Source: Candidatus Proelusimicrobium tauri
GTDB taxonomy: Bacteria > Elusimicrobiota > Elusimicrobia > Elusimicrobiales > Elusimicrobiaceae
NCBI GenBank assembly: GCA_002311025.1
Contig: DBYY01000002.1
Coordinates: 12,485 to 76,484 of the forward strand
Length of the DNA stretch: 64,000 nucleotides
Direction: 5' to 3'
Made by a program: the position numbers and the translations under genes. The notes beneath the pieces were generated by a model that worked only from the letters and a program-made list of their open reading frames with translations, was not told where the DNA came from and did no database searches. Numbering within the stretch: position 1 is the stretch's first letter; each line of letters opens with the position of its first letter. Of this stretch, positions 41,029 to 48,207 are shown one piece after another.

Positions 41029-41424
41029 CTATATTTCTTTAAATTTAAAAATAAAATTTATAGCGCGCACATGGCGGCCTAGTTCATCTAAAAAATCATT
41101 TCCCCCTATCTTTTTTGAGTAATAAATCTTATAGGTTTGGGAAGGTATCTCATTATCGGTTAAATCAAGCAACTGAGTTAGAAGATAACTGATTTGCGTA
41201 ATCTGTAAATAATTATCCGCCGTAATTGTTAAAGTTATTTGTTCGGTGCTTAAAACTTCATCGGTGGTGCCGCCGGGATTAGTGGAGCGGTAAACAATAT
41301 AGGGAGTATGCGAAGATATTCTTGCAAAATTGGGATAAATTTTACTGTCTGTTTGCGTGCTTGATAAAACAAGATTTAAGGCTTCGTCCGAAGTTAAATA
41401 ATTGTAAATATCTTTTAAAATCAT
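41029..41424 (-). CDS. Tail terminator/completion protein (DUF3168-like)
   Basis: 131 residues. The pattern MILKDIYNYLTSDEAL...IYPNFARISSHTPYIVY followed by LTITADNYLQITQISYLL matches small alpha/beta tail terminator proteins, which cap the tail tube. Its start overlaps nothing but lies 4 bases into the end of the previous gene (41421). Confidence 0.72.
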   Translation of the reverse strand: MILKDIYNYLTSDEALNLVLSSTQTDSKIYPNFARISSHTPYIVYRSTNPGGTTDEVLSTEQITLTITADNYLQITQISYLLTQLLDLTDNEIPSQTYKIYYSKKIGGNDFLDELGRHVRAINFIFKFKEI

Positions 41425-41843
41425 AAAGTTTTTCCTATTTCTTTTATTTCTTCTTTTAAGATAAGTGCGTATTTATTTAACGTCGGTAGCATAAAAGGGC
41501 GTGCAGCGGTTTTTTGCGTGCCGTATTCCAAATAAAGCGCATAAGGCGCACTATTGGAGCAAAAGACTTTTATAGAGATATTTAGCCCGTTTTGTTCTAA
41601 TACGTAATCTACGGAGTTTTGTAAATTACCGCTTTCCTTACGGGGTGCCTGTAAAGGTTGGCTACGCACAATTTTTGCGCCGTTTTTACTGACGGGAATA
41701 TCTAAAATATCTTTTATTTCTTGCTTGATTTGCTCTGCTAAAATTTGAGCAATTTGCTTTTGTCTTTCTTCAAGCAAAGTTAAGTCTGTGCTTAAAGATT
41801 GCTCAAGATTTTTAAAAGAAGAATTAAGAGAAAAATTAAACAT
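41421..41843 (-). CDS. HK97 gp10-like tail/neck component
   Basis: 140 residues from the ATG at 41843, which overlaps the stop of the previous gene as TAATG; an upstream in-frame start would lie within that gene. The C-terminal motif YALYLEYGTQKTAARPFM is the hallmark of the HK97 gp10 family, found at the head-tail neck. A helical N-terminal half precedes it. Confidence 0.83.
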   Translation of the reverse strand: MFNFSLNSSFKNLEQSLSTDLTLLEERQKQIAQILAEQIKQEIKDILDIPVSKNGAKIVRSQPLQAPRKESGNLQNSVDYVLEQNGLNISIKVFCSNSAPYALYLEYGTQKTAARPFMLPTLNKYALILKEEIKEIGKTL

Positions 41844-42169
41844 TAAATAATCCTCTCTAAATATAAGCAAAGGTATCGGCCTTCTCCGCCTAAAGATAAA
41901 GAGCCGACAACAGTATAATTTATGCTGTCAATAATAACTCTGAAATCGTTTTGCGGCAAAGGTCTTTGGGTTAGATAAAGCGCGTGGGTTGCCTTTTGAT
42001 AAGCAGGGCTGCCGTAGCGACGTTCTGTGACGGCACGCGTTCTTAAACGGCAAGGCACATTTTGGGCAAAATCAGTATAGGTTATGGCTTGTTCTCCGCT
42101 GTTTTGGGCGGTTTGATAACTTATACTTTGAATACGGCAGGTTTTATTTAAAAGGGTTTTAAAACTCAT
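41843..42169 (-). CDS. Head-tail adaptor (head closure protein)
   Basis: 108 residues, small beta-barrel type with CRIQSISYQTAQNSGEQ, VPCRLRTRAVTERRYGSPA and a final IIDSINYTVVG segment, as in SPP1 gp16-like head closure proteins. It overlaps the connector gene by 4 bases. Confidence 0.76.
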   Translation of the reverse strand: MSFKTLLNKTCRIQSISYQTAQNSGEQAITYTDFAQNVPCRLRTRAVTERRYGSPAYQKATHALYLTQRPLPQNDFRVIIDSINYTVVGSLSLGGEGRYLCLYLERII

Positions 42170-42729
42170 ATATCGCTCCTTCTATAACCTTCTAAAAGAA
42201 AGCCGACCTGTTTGGGAACAGAATGTTCTTCATAAAAACTGACGCTGTAATCGCCGAGTGTTTCGCCTTTGATATTGCAGTTTTCCTGAAGATTCAAAAT
42301 ATCTTTTACCCAATGCCAGATAGCAAGTTGTATATTTTTAGGTACACTTGCCGTATTTGCGGCAATTCCGGCGGTATAGGTAATTAAAACAACGCCTTTC
42401 CAATTTGTCGGTTTTTTGATAATTCCGTTATGGTTATCAAGTTTTAAAATTGCAGTATCTATGGTTTGCCCGTCCTCAATAAGTGTTGTTATGCTGCTAA
42501 CGGGGTATTGGTTAAGTTGTAAATATTTTGTTTTAGAACCTTGTTTATCGTGTGGTTCTTCGGTAATGGTTCGTACGACGATATTGCGCCCTAAATATTT
42601 TTCAGCGGCTTCGGTGCAAGATTCTATAAGCAGTTCATAAAGAGAATCTTTTGAAGTATCTTGCGCGTTTACGCCGAGAAAAGATTTTAAATTTTCCAAA
42701 GTGGTTGCTGCTGTTGTAGGTAAAGACAT
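42166..42729 (-). CDS. Head-tail connector (gp6-like)
   Basis: 187 residues. The helical N-terminus LENLKSFLGVNAQDTSKDSLYELLIESCTEAAEKYLGR (shown here only as LENLKSFLGV and AAEKYLGRN) and the beta hairpin QYPVSSITTLIEDGQ match gp6/gp15-like connector proteins that sit below the portal ring. NIQLAIWHWV is a typical late helix. The ribosome binding site is CAGGAGG. Confidence 0.82.
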   Translation of the reverse strand: MSLPTTAATTLENLKSFLGVNAQDTSKDSLYELLIESCTEAAEKYLGRNIVVRTITEEPHDKQGSKTKYLQLNQYPVSSITTLIEDGQTIDTAILKLDNHNGIIKKPTNWKGVVLITYTAGIAANTASVPKNIQLAIWHWVKDILNLQENCNIKGETLGDYSVSFYEEHSVPKQVGFLLEGYRRSDI

Positions 42730-42753
42730 AAAAAGTTTCCTCCTGTATTTTTT

Positions 42754-42783
42754 TAGGGCGGCGTTTTCAAAAACACCGCCCTA
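42754..42783 (-). other. Hairpin between capsid and connector genes
   Basis: TAGGGCGGCGTTTT (42754-42767) and AAAACACCGCCCTA (42770-42783) form a 14-bp stem with one mismatch. No T run follows on the minus strand, so it is probably a stabilising or processing element for capsid mRNA. Confidence 0.7.
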
Positions 42784-42792
42784 GAAATAAGG

Positions 42793-44022
42793 TTATTTGA
42801 AGATTAAATAACTAAAAGCACTGCCGTAGGTAACATCAATAGAAAGGGCTTGAGTAAAGCGCAACCAAGTTTGGTCCGTCATAAAAGCGCTTTCTAAAAC
42901 GCTATCGGTAGAGTTCCAAGAAGCAGCATCTTGGGAAACTTTAACTGTCATACTTTCTCTTGGGGAAATAAGTAAGTTTTTGTTAAATCTGCCGAAGAAG
43001 GCAATAGTTTTATCTCCGCCACTTAAAGTGCTGGAAGAGGTAACTTCATTGGGGATTTGGGAACTGACAACATAAGGAGTGTTCCAAATTGTTGCCGGTG
43101 TACCTAGTGAAGGCGGTGCCCAAATATAATTGCCGTGAGAATCTTTTAACTTCATTAATTTGCTGAGTCCGGATCTGGAAACGACTAAAACGCCTTCTCT
43201 TGCGTTTTGATCATTTAAACTGAAGAGCAAGTTTGCAATATCGTCAAAAGTGACACTTGAAGAAGCCATAGAAACGGCGTTTATACCGCTTGTGTTTAAA
43301 ATCCCGTTGAAAGGATCGCTGGAAGCGGTTTTACCGATAAGGGCAACTCTTTCAATTTCAAGCGCCATGGCTTCGGCTACAAGTTCAGATAAAAATTGAG
43401 TTAAATTAACTGCACTATCTCTTATTAATTCGTCGGTACATTTGATAACAGTTGCTAAAACTTTTGCGGTTTGTTCAATTTGGCCGAAGGTAGGGTTTGT
43501 GATGCCTTTTACGCTGTTTTCGCTAACCCAGCCGACTTGTAAATTTGTGAGTTGTTTGGGGATTTGGCGTTTCCAAGTGGACATAGGCATAATATTGGCA
43601 ATTTTCATAATTGCGCTAGACTCGTTCATTAACTTGAAAACTTGGTTTGAAAATTCACTCGGTACTAAATAACCGCCGCCGGTGGTAGCGGTGTCGCCTT
43701 CAGCAAGAACGGCCTTAAAATCGTTTAAAATAGAGTGCTTGTTTTTTGCGGCAAGTAAAAAGTTTTTCATATTGCCGAATTTGCGGCCGTATTCGCTTGT
43801 CCAAGGTCTTTCGGGCATATTGCGTCCGCTTTTAGCGAAAACGGAAAATCTTTCTAAAACATCTTCTTCCGTGGTGGGCAAAACTGCTTTACTTTTTTGC
43901 GGGTGCAGATTGTTGATGATATCACTTATCATTCTTTCTGCTTTATCTTTGGTTAAACAATCGTTAATTTTTGAATCAAGGGTTTGCCTCAATTCTTTTA
44001 TGGAACTCATTATTTCGTCCAT
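42793..44022 (-). CDS. HK97-fold major capsid protein
   Basis: 409 residues. A charged helical N-terminal delta-like region (~1-95) ends before the mature part beginning near FKAVLAEGDTATTGGGYLVP, a typical HK97 start. Further family features are MKIANIMPMSTWKRQIPK, EIERVALIGKTASSDPFNGILN, the P-domain helix and FFGRFNKNLLISPRESM. It is the first gene of the operon. Terminase, portal and prohead protease genes, which normally precede it, are absent: the next gene upstream is a divergent peptide transporter. Confidence 0.92.
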   Translation of the reverse strand: MDEIMSSIKELRQTLDSKINDCLTKDKAERMISDIINNLHPQKSKAVLPTTEEDVLERFSVFAKSGRNMPERPWTSEYGRKFGNMKNFLLAAKNKHSILNDFKAVLAEGDTATTGGGYLVPSEFSNQVFKLMNESSAIMKIANIMPMSTWKRQIPKQLTNLQVGWVSENSVKGITNPTFGQIEQTAKVLATVIKCTDELIRDSAVNLTQFLSELVAEAMALEIERVALIGKTASSDPFNGILNTSGINAVSMASSSVTFDDIANLLFSLNDQNAREGVLVVSRSGLSKLMKLKDSHGNYIWAPPSLGTPATIWNTPYVVSSQIPNEVTSSSTLSGGDKTIAFFGRFNKNLLISPRESMTVKVSQDAASWNSTDSVLESAFMTDQTWLRFTQALSIDVTYGSAFSYLIFK

Positions 44023-44064
44023 CAGAAGTTCTCCTGAGTGGGTTCTTGAGTCTTTTTTTTATAT

Positions 44065-44102
44065 AAAAAAGAGCCTTCAAACCCTGTTAGGTTTGACGAC
44101 TC
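44065..44102 (-). terminator. Attenuator-like terminator in the capsid operon leader
   Basis: GAGCCTTCAAACC (44071-44083) pairs with GGTTTGACGACTC (44090-44102), with one mismatch and one G-U pair, and six T residues follow on the minus strand. It lies between the promoter and the capsid gene. Confidence 0.75.
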
Positions 44103-44112
44103 TCCTCTTTTC

Positions 44113-44148
44113 TGATACAAATGTATCAAATTTATTTTTTATTGTCAA
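44113..44148 (-). promoter_or_regulatory. Promoter and overlapping palindromic operator of the capsid-tail operon
   Basis: TTGACA (44143-44148) and TACATT (44120-44125) are 17 bases apart on the minus strand. The perfect palindrome TGATACA-N2-TGTATCA (44113-44128) covers the -10 box, so a dimeric repressor bound there would block transcription. Confidence 0.72.
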
Positions 44149-44198
44149 GAAAAATTTTTTTATTCTTAGAAAGAACTTGCTTTTTACTGCCGTAATAA

Positions 44199-44207
44199 TG
44201 TTATAAT
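44199..44207 (+). promoter_or_regulatory. Extended -10 promoter of the peptide transporter gene
   Basis: TGT-TATAAT (TATAAT at 44202-44207) with TTGCTT about 19 bases upstream. The start is predicted near 44214 and the AAGGAGG site is at 44227-44233. Confidence 0.6.
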
Positions 44208-44238
44208 GAAATTATACGAAGATATTAAGGAGGATTTA

Positions 44239-45552
44239 ATGCAAGAAGTTATTGAAAAACAAAAACAACCTGCAGGGCTTTATCTTTTGTTTGCAACAGA
44301 GATGTGGGAACGCTTTAGTTTTTACTCTTTAAAGGCCTTGTTTATTTTGTATTTAACCAAAGAACTTTTACTTTCTAAAGAACAGGCAAGCGGTTACTTT
44401 GGGACATTGATGAGTTTGATTTTCTTATCTCCCCTTTTTGGTGGATATATTGCCGATAAATGGATAGGCAAAAGGGCCTCAATTATTATCGGCTCTTTAT
44501 GTATTATTGCAGGGCAGTTTTGTATGGGGCAGGGCTCTTTAAATGCTGTATTTGTGGCAATGGGTTTAATTGTCATAGGAAACGGCTTTTTTAAACCTAA
44601 TATTTCAAGTATTGTCGGCGATTTGTATGAGAAAAACGATCCAAGACGCGATAGCGGTTTTACCATTTTTTATATGGGTATTAATTTGGGTTCTTTCCTT
44701 GCCGGTTTGATTGCAGGAACACTTGCCGCTAAATACGGTTGGGCTTATGGTTTTGGTTCGGCGGCAGTCGGTATGATTTTTGGTCTTTTACTCTTTGTTT
44801 GGGGTAAAGATAAGTATTTACAAGGCAAAGGCAAGGCACCGAAATACTATGCTAAACCAACCGAAATAAAAAAAGAAGTTTCAAATGCCCCCCTTACCAA
44901 AGAAGAAAAACAAAGAATTGCCGTTATATTTATTATGGCTTTCTTTTCGGTTTTCTTCTGGGCAATTTTTGAACAAAAAGGTGCTGCTTTGAACCTTATT
45001 GCTGATGAACATGTTGACAGAGTAATAAACTTCTTCGGTAAACCTTTTGAAATACCGACAGCGTGGTTCCAATCGGTAAATCCTTTGTTTATTATGTTAT
45101 TTGCTCCTGTTTTCTCTAAATTATGGGTGTTTTTGGGCAAGAAAGGCAAAGATTTAAGCATTCCAGCAAAATTTATGGTAGCGTTTTGGCTTATTGCCCT
45201 TGGTTATGTCATTTTGCTTACGGCAACAAGTGTGTGCGGCGATAATAAAATGGGGATTTTTTGGATTATCGGTGCTTACTTTATGTTTACTATGGGTGAG
45301 TTATGTTTATCCCCTGTCGGGCTTTCAATGGTAACAAAACTATCCCCCGTAAAGTTTATTTCCTTATTTATGGGTATATGGTTTTTGGCAAACTCCGCAG
45401 CGGGTTGGCTTGCCGGTAAATACTCAGGCAAACTTGGCTCGATGAGTTTACAGGATTTCTTTACTTGGCCGGTGGTTACGGCGGTGGGTGCTTCGCTTTT
45501 ATTACTTGTGTTAATCAAACCTATTAAGAAATGGATGCACGGCGTAAAGTAA
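44239..45552 (+). CDS. POT/PTR family proton-coupled peptide transporter
   Basis: 437 residues from the ATG at 44239, with AAGGAGG 5 bases upstream; an earlier ATG at 44206 lies on the -10 box. Family signatures: the E-x-x-E-R-F motif in EMWERFSFYSLKA on helix 1, the loop GGYIADKWIGKR, and the PTR2 signature FYMGINLGSFLAG. About 12-14 membrane helices can be seen, with a charged middle loop. It imports di- and tripeptides, matching the peptidase T gene nearby. It is divergent from the capsid operon. Confidence 0.93.
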   Translation: MQEVIEKQKQPAGLYLLFATEMWERFSFYSLKALFILYLTKELLLSKEQASGYFGTLMSLIFLSPLFGGYIADKWIGKRASIIIGSLCIIAGQFCMGQGSLNAVFVAMGLIVIGNGFFKPNISSIVGDLYEKNDPRRDSGFTIFYMGINLGSFLAGLIAGTLAAKYGWAYGFGSAAVGMIFGLLLFVWGKDKYLQGKGKAPKYYAKPTEIKKEVSNAPLTKEEKQRIAVIFIMAFFSVFFWAIFEQKGAALNLIADEHVDRVINFFGKPFEIPTAWFQSVNPLFIMLFAPVFSKLWVFLGKKGKDLSIPAKFMVAFWLIALGYVILLTATSVCGDNKMGIFWIIGAYFMFTMGELCLSPVGLSMVTKLSPVKFISLFMGIWFLANSAAGWLAGKYSGKLGSMSLQDFFTWPVVTAVGASLLLLVLIKPIKKWMHGVK

Positions 45553-45572
45553 AACAGTTTTAAATGTAAAAC

Positions 45573-45607
45573 AAAAAACAACCCCTTACTAAAAGGGGTT
45601 GTTTTTT
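45573..45607. terminator. Bidirectional terminator
   Basis: AAAAAACAACCCCTT (45573-45587) pairs with AAGGGGTTGTTTTTT (45593-45607), between the convergent transporter and secreted-protein genes. Confidence 0.93.
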
Positions 45608-45618
45608 ATCAAAATATT

Positions 45619-46272
45619 CTATGCCGATATAACTTTATTAGAAGGACATTTAATTTCTGTTAAGGTTTTATAATGGCTTACGCCGTCGCCTAAATCATAT
45701 TTTATAAAAACTTTTCCGATTTTATTTGGAAAGATAGCAACTTCCGTTTTGAAAGAAACATTAGGCATTTTAATATGTTTTTCTATGGTAATATTTATAT
45801 TGTCGCCGGAAATTGTTTTGCCTGTTGCCAAATCAATTGCAGGACTTTTTACGATAAATTTTATATATTGTCTTGTGTCAAAACCATGAACTCTTGCAAC
45901 ATCTACATTATAAGTATTGTCAACAGAAGAAGAAATTCTTCTAGATGACCATTCTTTTGAAGTATTCACAATCTCGCAACCTTGTATATCAACCTTAGTT
46001 AATGCTAAAGTATAGGTTTGTTTTGTTTTGTTAAGGATAATTTTTTGTCCTAAATGTATGACGGCATTTCTTTCATTAGAAGAAACTGTTTTGTTTTCAG
46101 TAGATAATTGCTCTTGTTTTTCTTTTTCTGTTTGAAGGGCGATTTCTAACTCGGTCACTAACTTGGGAGAGAAAGATTTGATTTCTTTTTTTACCTCTTC
46201 TTTAGCAAAGGTATTTAAACCTAAAGTCGCTACAAGTATAAAACTTAAGATAAAGAGTTTTGTTCCTTCCAT
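45619..46272 (-). CDS. Secreted protein of unknown function
   Basis: 217 residues. Signal peptide about 1-23, ending NTFA. A Lys/Glu-rich helical stretch (24-65) precedes a beta-rich domain with VDIQGCEIVNTSKEWSSRR and VFIKYDLGDGVSHYKTLTEIKC; two cysteines could form a disulfide. I do not recognise the family. It is monocistronic, with AAAGGAT before the ATG, a TATAAT box at about 46286-46291 and terminators on both sides. Confidence 0.7.
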   Translation of the reverse strand: MEGTKLFILSFILVATLGLNTFAKEEVKKEIKSFSPKLVTELEIALQTEKEKQEQLSTENKTVSSNERNAVIHLGQKIILNKTKQTYTLALTKVDIQGCEIVNTSKEWSSRRISSSVDNTYNVDVARVHGFDTRQYIKFIVKSPAIDLATGKTISGDNINITIEKHIKMPNVSFKTEVAIFPNKIGKVFIKYDLGDGVSHYKTLTEIKCPSNKVISA

Positions 46273-46403
46273 AATTTATCCTTTTATTATAATTAAATTC
46301 TAATACTATAAAAGTGTTTTTACAAGTGATAAAAGACCTAAATAAGAATAGGTCTAAAGACCTAGTTGTTTTTTTGTTCTTTTTAGAATGCTTCCCCCCA
46401 ATA

Positions 46404-46431
46404 AAAAACCCCTCTTTTACGAGGGGTTTTT
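46404..46431 (-). terminator. Terminator of the hydrogenase operon
   Basis: AAAAACCCCTC (46404-46414) pairs with GAGGGGTTTTT (46421-46431); T-rich on the minus strand. It lies about 22 bases after the hydA stop codon. Confidence 0.9.
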
Positions 46432-46452
46432 ACTGCTCAAATTACAAGAGAA

Positions 46453-48201
46453 TTATTTTTGGTATTTATTTCTCTTTGTATAATGAGTGTGGAGCAAGTG
46501 GTGTGCTTTTTCGCTTAAAGGTGCGCCAAGATAATCTGCGTATAATTTCTTAATAGCAGGGTTATTGTGGCTGCATCTAATTTCAGCGTGTTCATCTTCT
46601 TTATAAAGACCTTTTGCTCTTAAAGTTCTAAGTTCGTCGGTAACGCCATAAGGTTGACCGCCACCGGCCACACAACCGCCTTGGCAGGCCATAACTTCCA
46701 CAAAGTGATAAGGAAGTTCTTTACCTTCTGCTTTTGCCTTTTTAATTTTCTTCATTAAGGCATCAACATTACCAAGTCCGTGTGCAACGGCAACTCTGAC
46801 TTCTGTTCCGTTTACATCAACTTTGGCTTCTTTAATACCTTTAAGACCGCGGACTTTCTTGAAATTAACATCTTTAAGTTCAGCACCTGTAACAAGGTTA
46901 TAGGCTGTTCTTAAAGCGGCTTCCATAACACCGCCGGTTGCACCGAAGATTGTTGCAGCACCGGTATAGGCGGAAAGGATATCGTCGCCTTTTCTGTCTT
47001 CAAGATTATTAAAGTCAATACCTGCTTGCTTAATCATTCTTGCAATTTCGCGGGTTGTTAAAACAAGGTCAACATCCGGATAACCGCTGGCGGACATATC
47101 TTTATCTCTGCCGATTTCATATTTCTTTGCGGTGCAAGGCATAACAGAAACTACAAAAATATCTTTGGGGTCAATGTTATGTTTTTGGGCATAATAGGTT
47201 TTTGCTAAAACGCCAACCATTTCATGCGGAGATTTGGCTGAAGAAATATGATCAAGCATATCGCCGTGATTCTTTTCAACAAAATCAACCCAAGCAGGGC
47301 AGCAACTTGTAATCAAAGGCAAAACACCACCATTTGTTAAGCGGTGTTTAAATTCGCTTGCTTCTTCAAGAATTGTTAAGTCTGCACCGGTGTTGGTATC
47401 AAAAACAGCATTAAAACCAAGGGCGTATAAAGCACTGGTTAATTTGCCGGTTAAGTTTTTACCAACGGGGTAGCCAAAGGCTTCACCGATTGCAACTCTT
47501 ACTGCAGGAGCAAATTGCACGACGCAATATTTCTTTTCGTCAGAAAGAGCGTTCCATGCTTCTCTTGTTTCGTCGTGTTCAACGATAGCACCCACAGGGC
47601 AGTGTGCTGAGCATTGACCGCAGTTTACACAAGGTGAATCTTTTAAATCAATATCGCCTGCTGCAGATAAATAGGTTTTAATACCTCTCTTTAAGAAAGA
47701 TAAAGCCCAAACATCTTGCACTTTTTGGCAAACTTGCACGCATCTGCCACATTGGATACATTTGGATGTATCAATGCAGATACCTTTTGCGCTGTTATCT
47801 CTTTTGTGTTTGCGGCTGTTTAAGACATTAGGGAAATGATTTTCTCTAATACCAAATTCGGCTGCAAGTCTTTGGAGTTCGCAATTTTGGTTTCTTGCGC
47901 AGGTTAAGCAATCTTTAGGGTGATTGGACATAATAAGTTCAAGCACGCTTCTGCGGACTGCAACGATTTCAGGATCATGGGTAATAACTTCCATACCTTC
48001 GGTAATTTCGGTTGTGCAGGCACGAAGAATTTTGTTTGAACCTTTAACTTTGACGATACAAAGACCGCAACCGCCGGTTGCTTCAAGGTCTTCGTGTTTG
48101 CAAAGCGTAGGGATTTTGACATTTGCTACGCGTGCTGCGTCTAAAATGGAAGTTCCTTCTTTAACTTCAATATCTTTTCCGTTTATTTTTGCTTTAATCA
48201 T
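46453..48201 (-). CDS. hydA: [FeFe] hydrogenase catalytic subunit HydA
   Basis: 582 residues. An N-terminal plant-type [2Fe-2S] domain (CKHEDLEATGGCGLC) is followed by the His-ligated cluster motif HPKDCLTCARNQNC, two [4Fe-4S] motifs (CIQCGRCVQVCQ and CVNCGQCSAHCPVG) and the H-cluster domain with L1 TSCCPAWVDF, L2 MPCTAKKYEIGR and L3 MACQGGCVAGGGQP. All H-cluster cysteines are present. It is of the length of HndD-type subunits and shorter than Thermotoga HydA. With HydB and HydC it would form a trimeric NAD-linked, possibly electron-bifurcating enzyme that evolves hydrogen. Confidence 0.95.
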   Translation of the reverse strand: MIKAKINGKDIEVKEGTSILDAARVANVKIPTLCKHEDLEATGGCGLCIVKVKGSNKILRACTTEITEGMEVITHDPEIVAVRRSVLELIMSNHPKDCLTCARNQNCELQRLAAEFGIRENHFPNVLNSRKHKRDNSAKGICIDTSKCIQCGRCVQVCQKVQDVWALSFLKRGIKTYLSAAGDIDLKDSPCVNCGQCSAHCPVGAIVEHDETREAWNALSDEKKYCVVQFAPAVRVAIGEAFGYPVGKNLTGKLTSALYALGFNAVFDTNTGADLTILEEASEFKHRLTNGGVLPLITSCCPAWVDFVEKNHGDMLDHISSAKSPHEMVGVLAKTYYAQKHNIDPKDIFVVSVMPCTAKKYEIGRDKDMSASGYPDVDLVLTTREIARMIKQAGIDFNNLEDRKGDDILSAYTGAATIFGATGGVMEAALRTAYNLVTGAELKDVNFKKVRGLKGIKEAKVDVNGTEVRVAVAHGLGNVDALMKKIKKAKAEGKELPYHFVEVMACQGGCVAGGGQPYGVTDELRTLRAKGLYKEDEHAEIRCSHNNPAIKKLYADYLGAPLSEKAHHLLHTHYTKRNKYQK

Positions 48202-48207
48202 AAAATT

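Noticed and set aside
35662..44022. Complete inducible prophage
   Set aside because: No integrase, repressor, replication, terminase, portal or protease gene and no flanking attachment repeats could be found.
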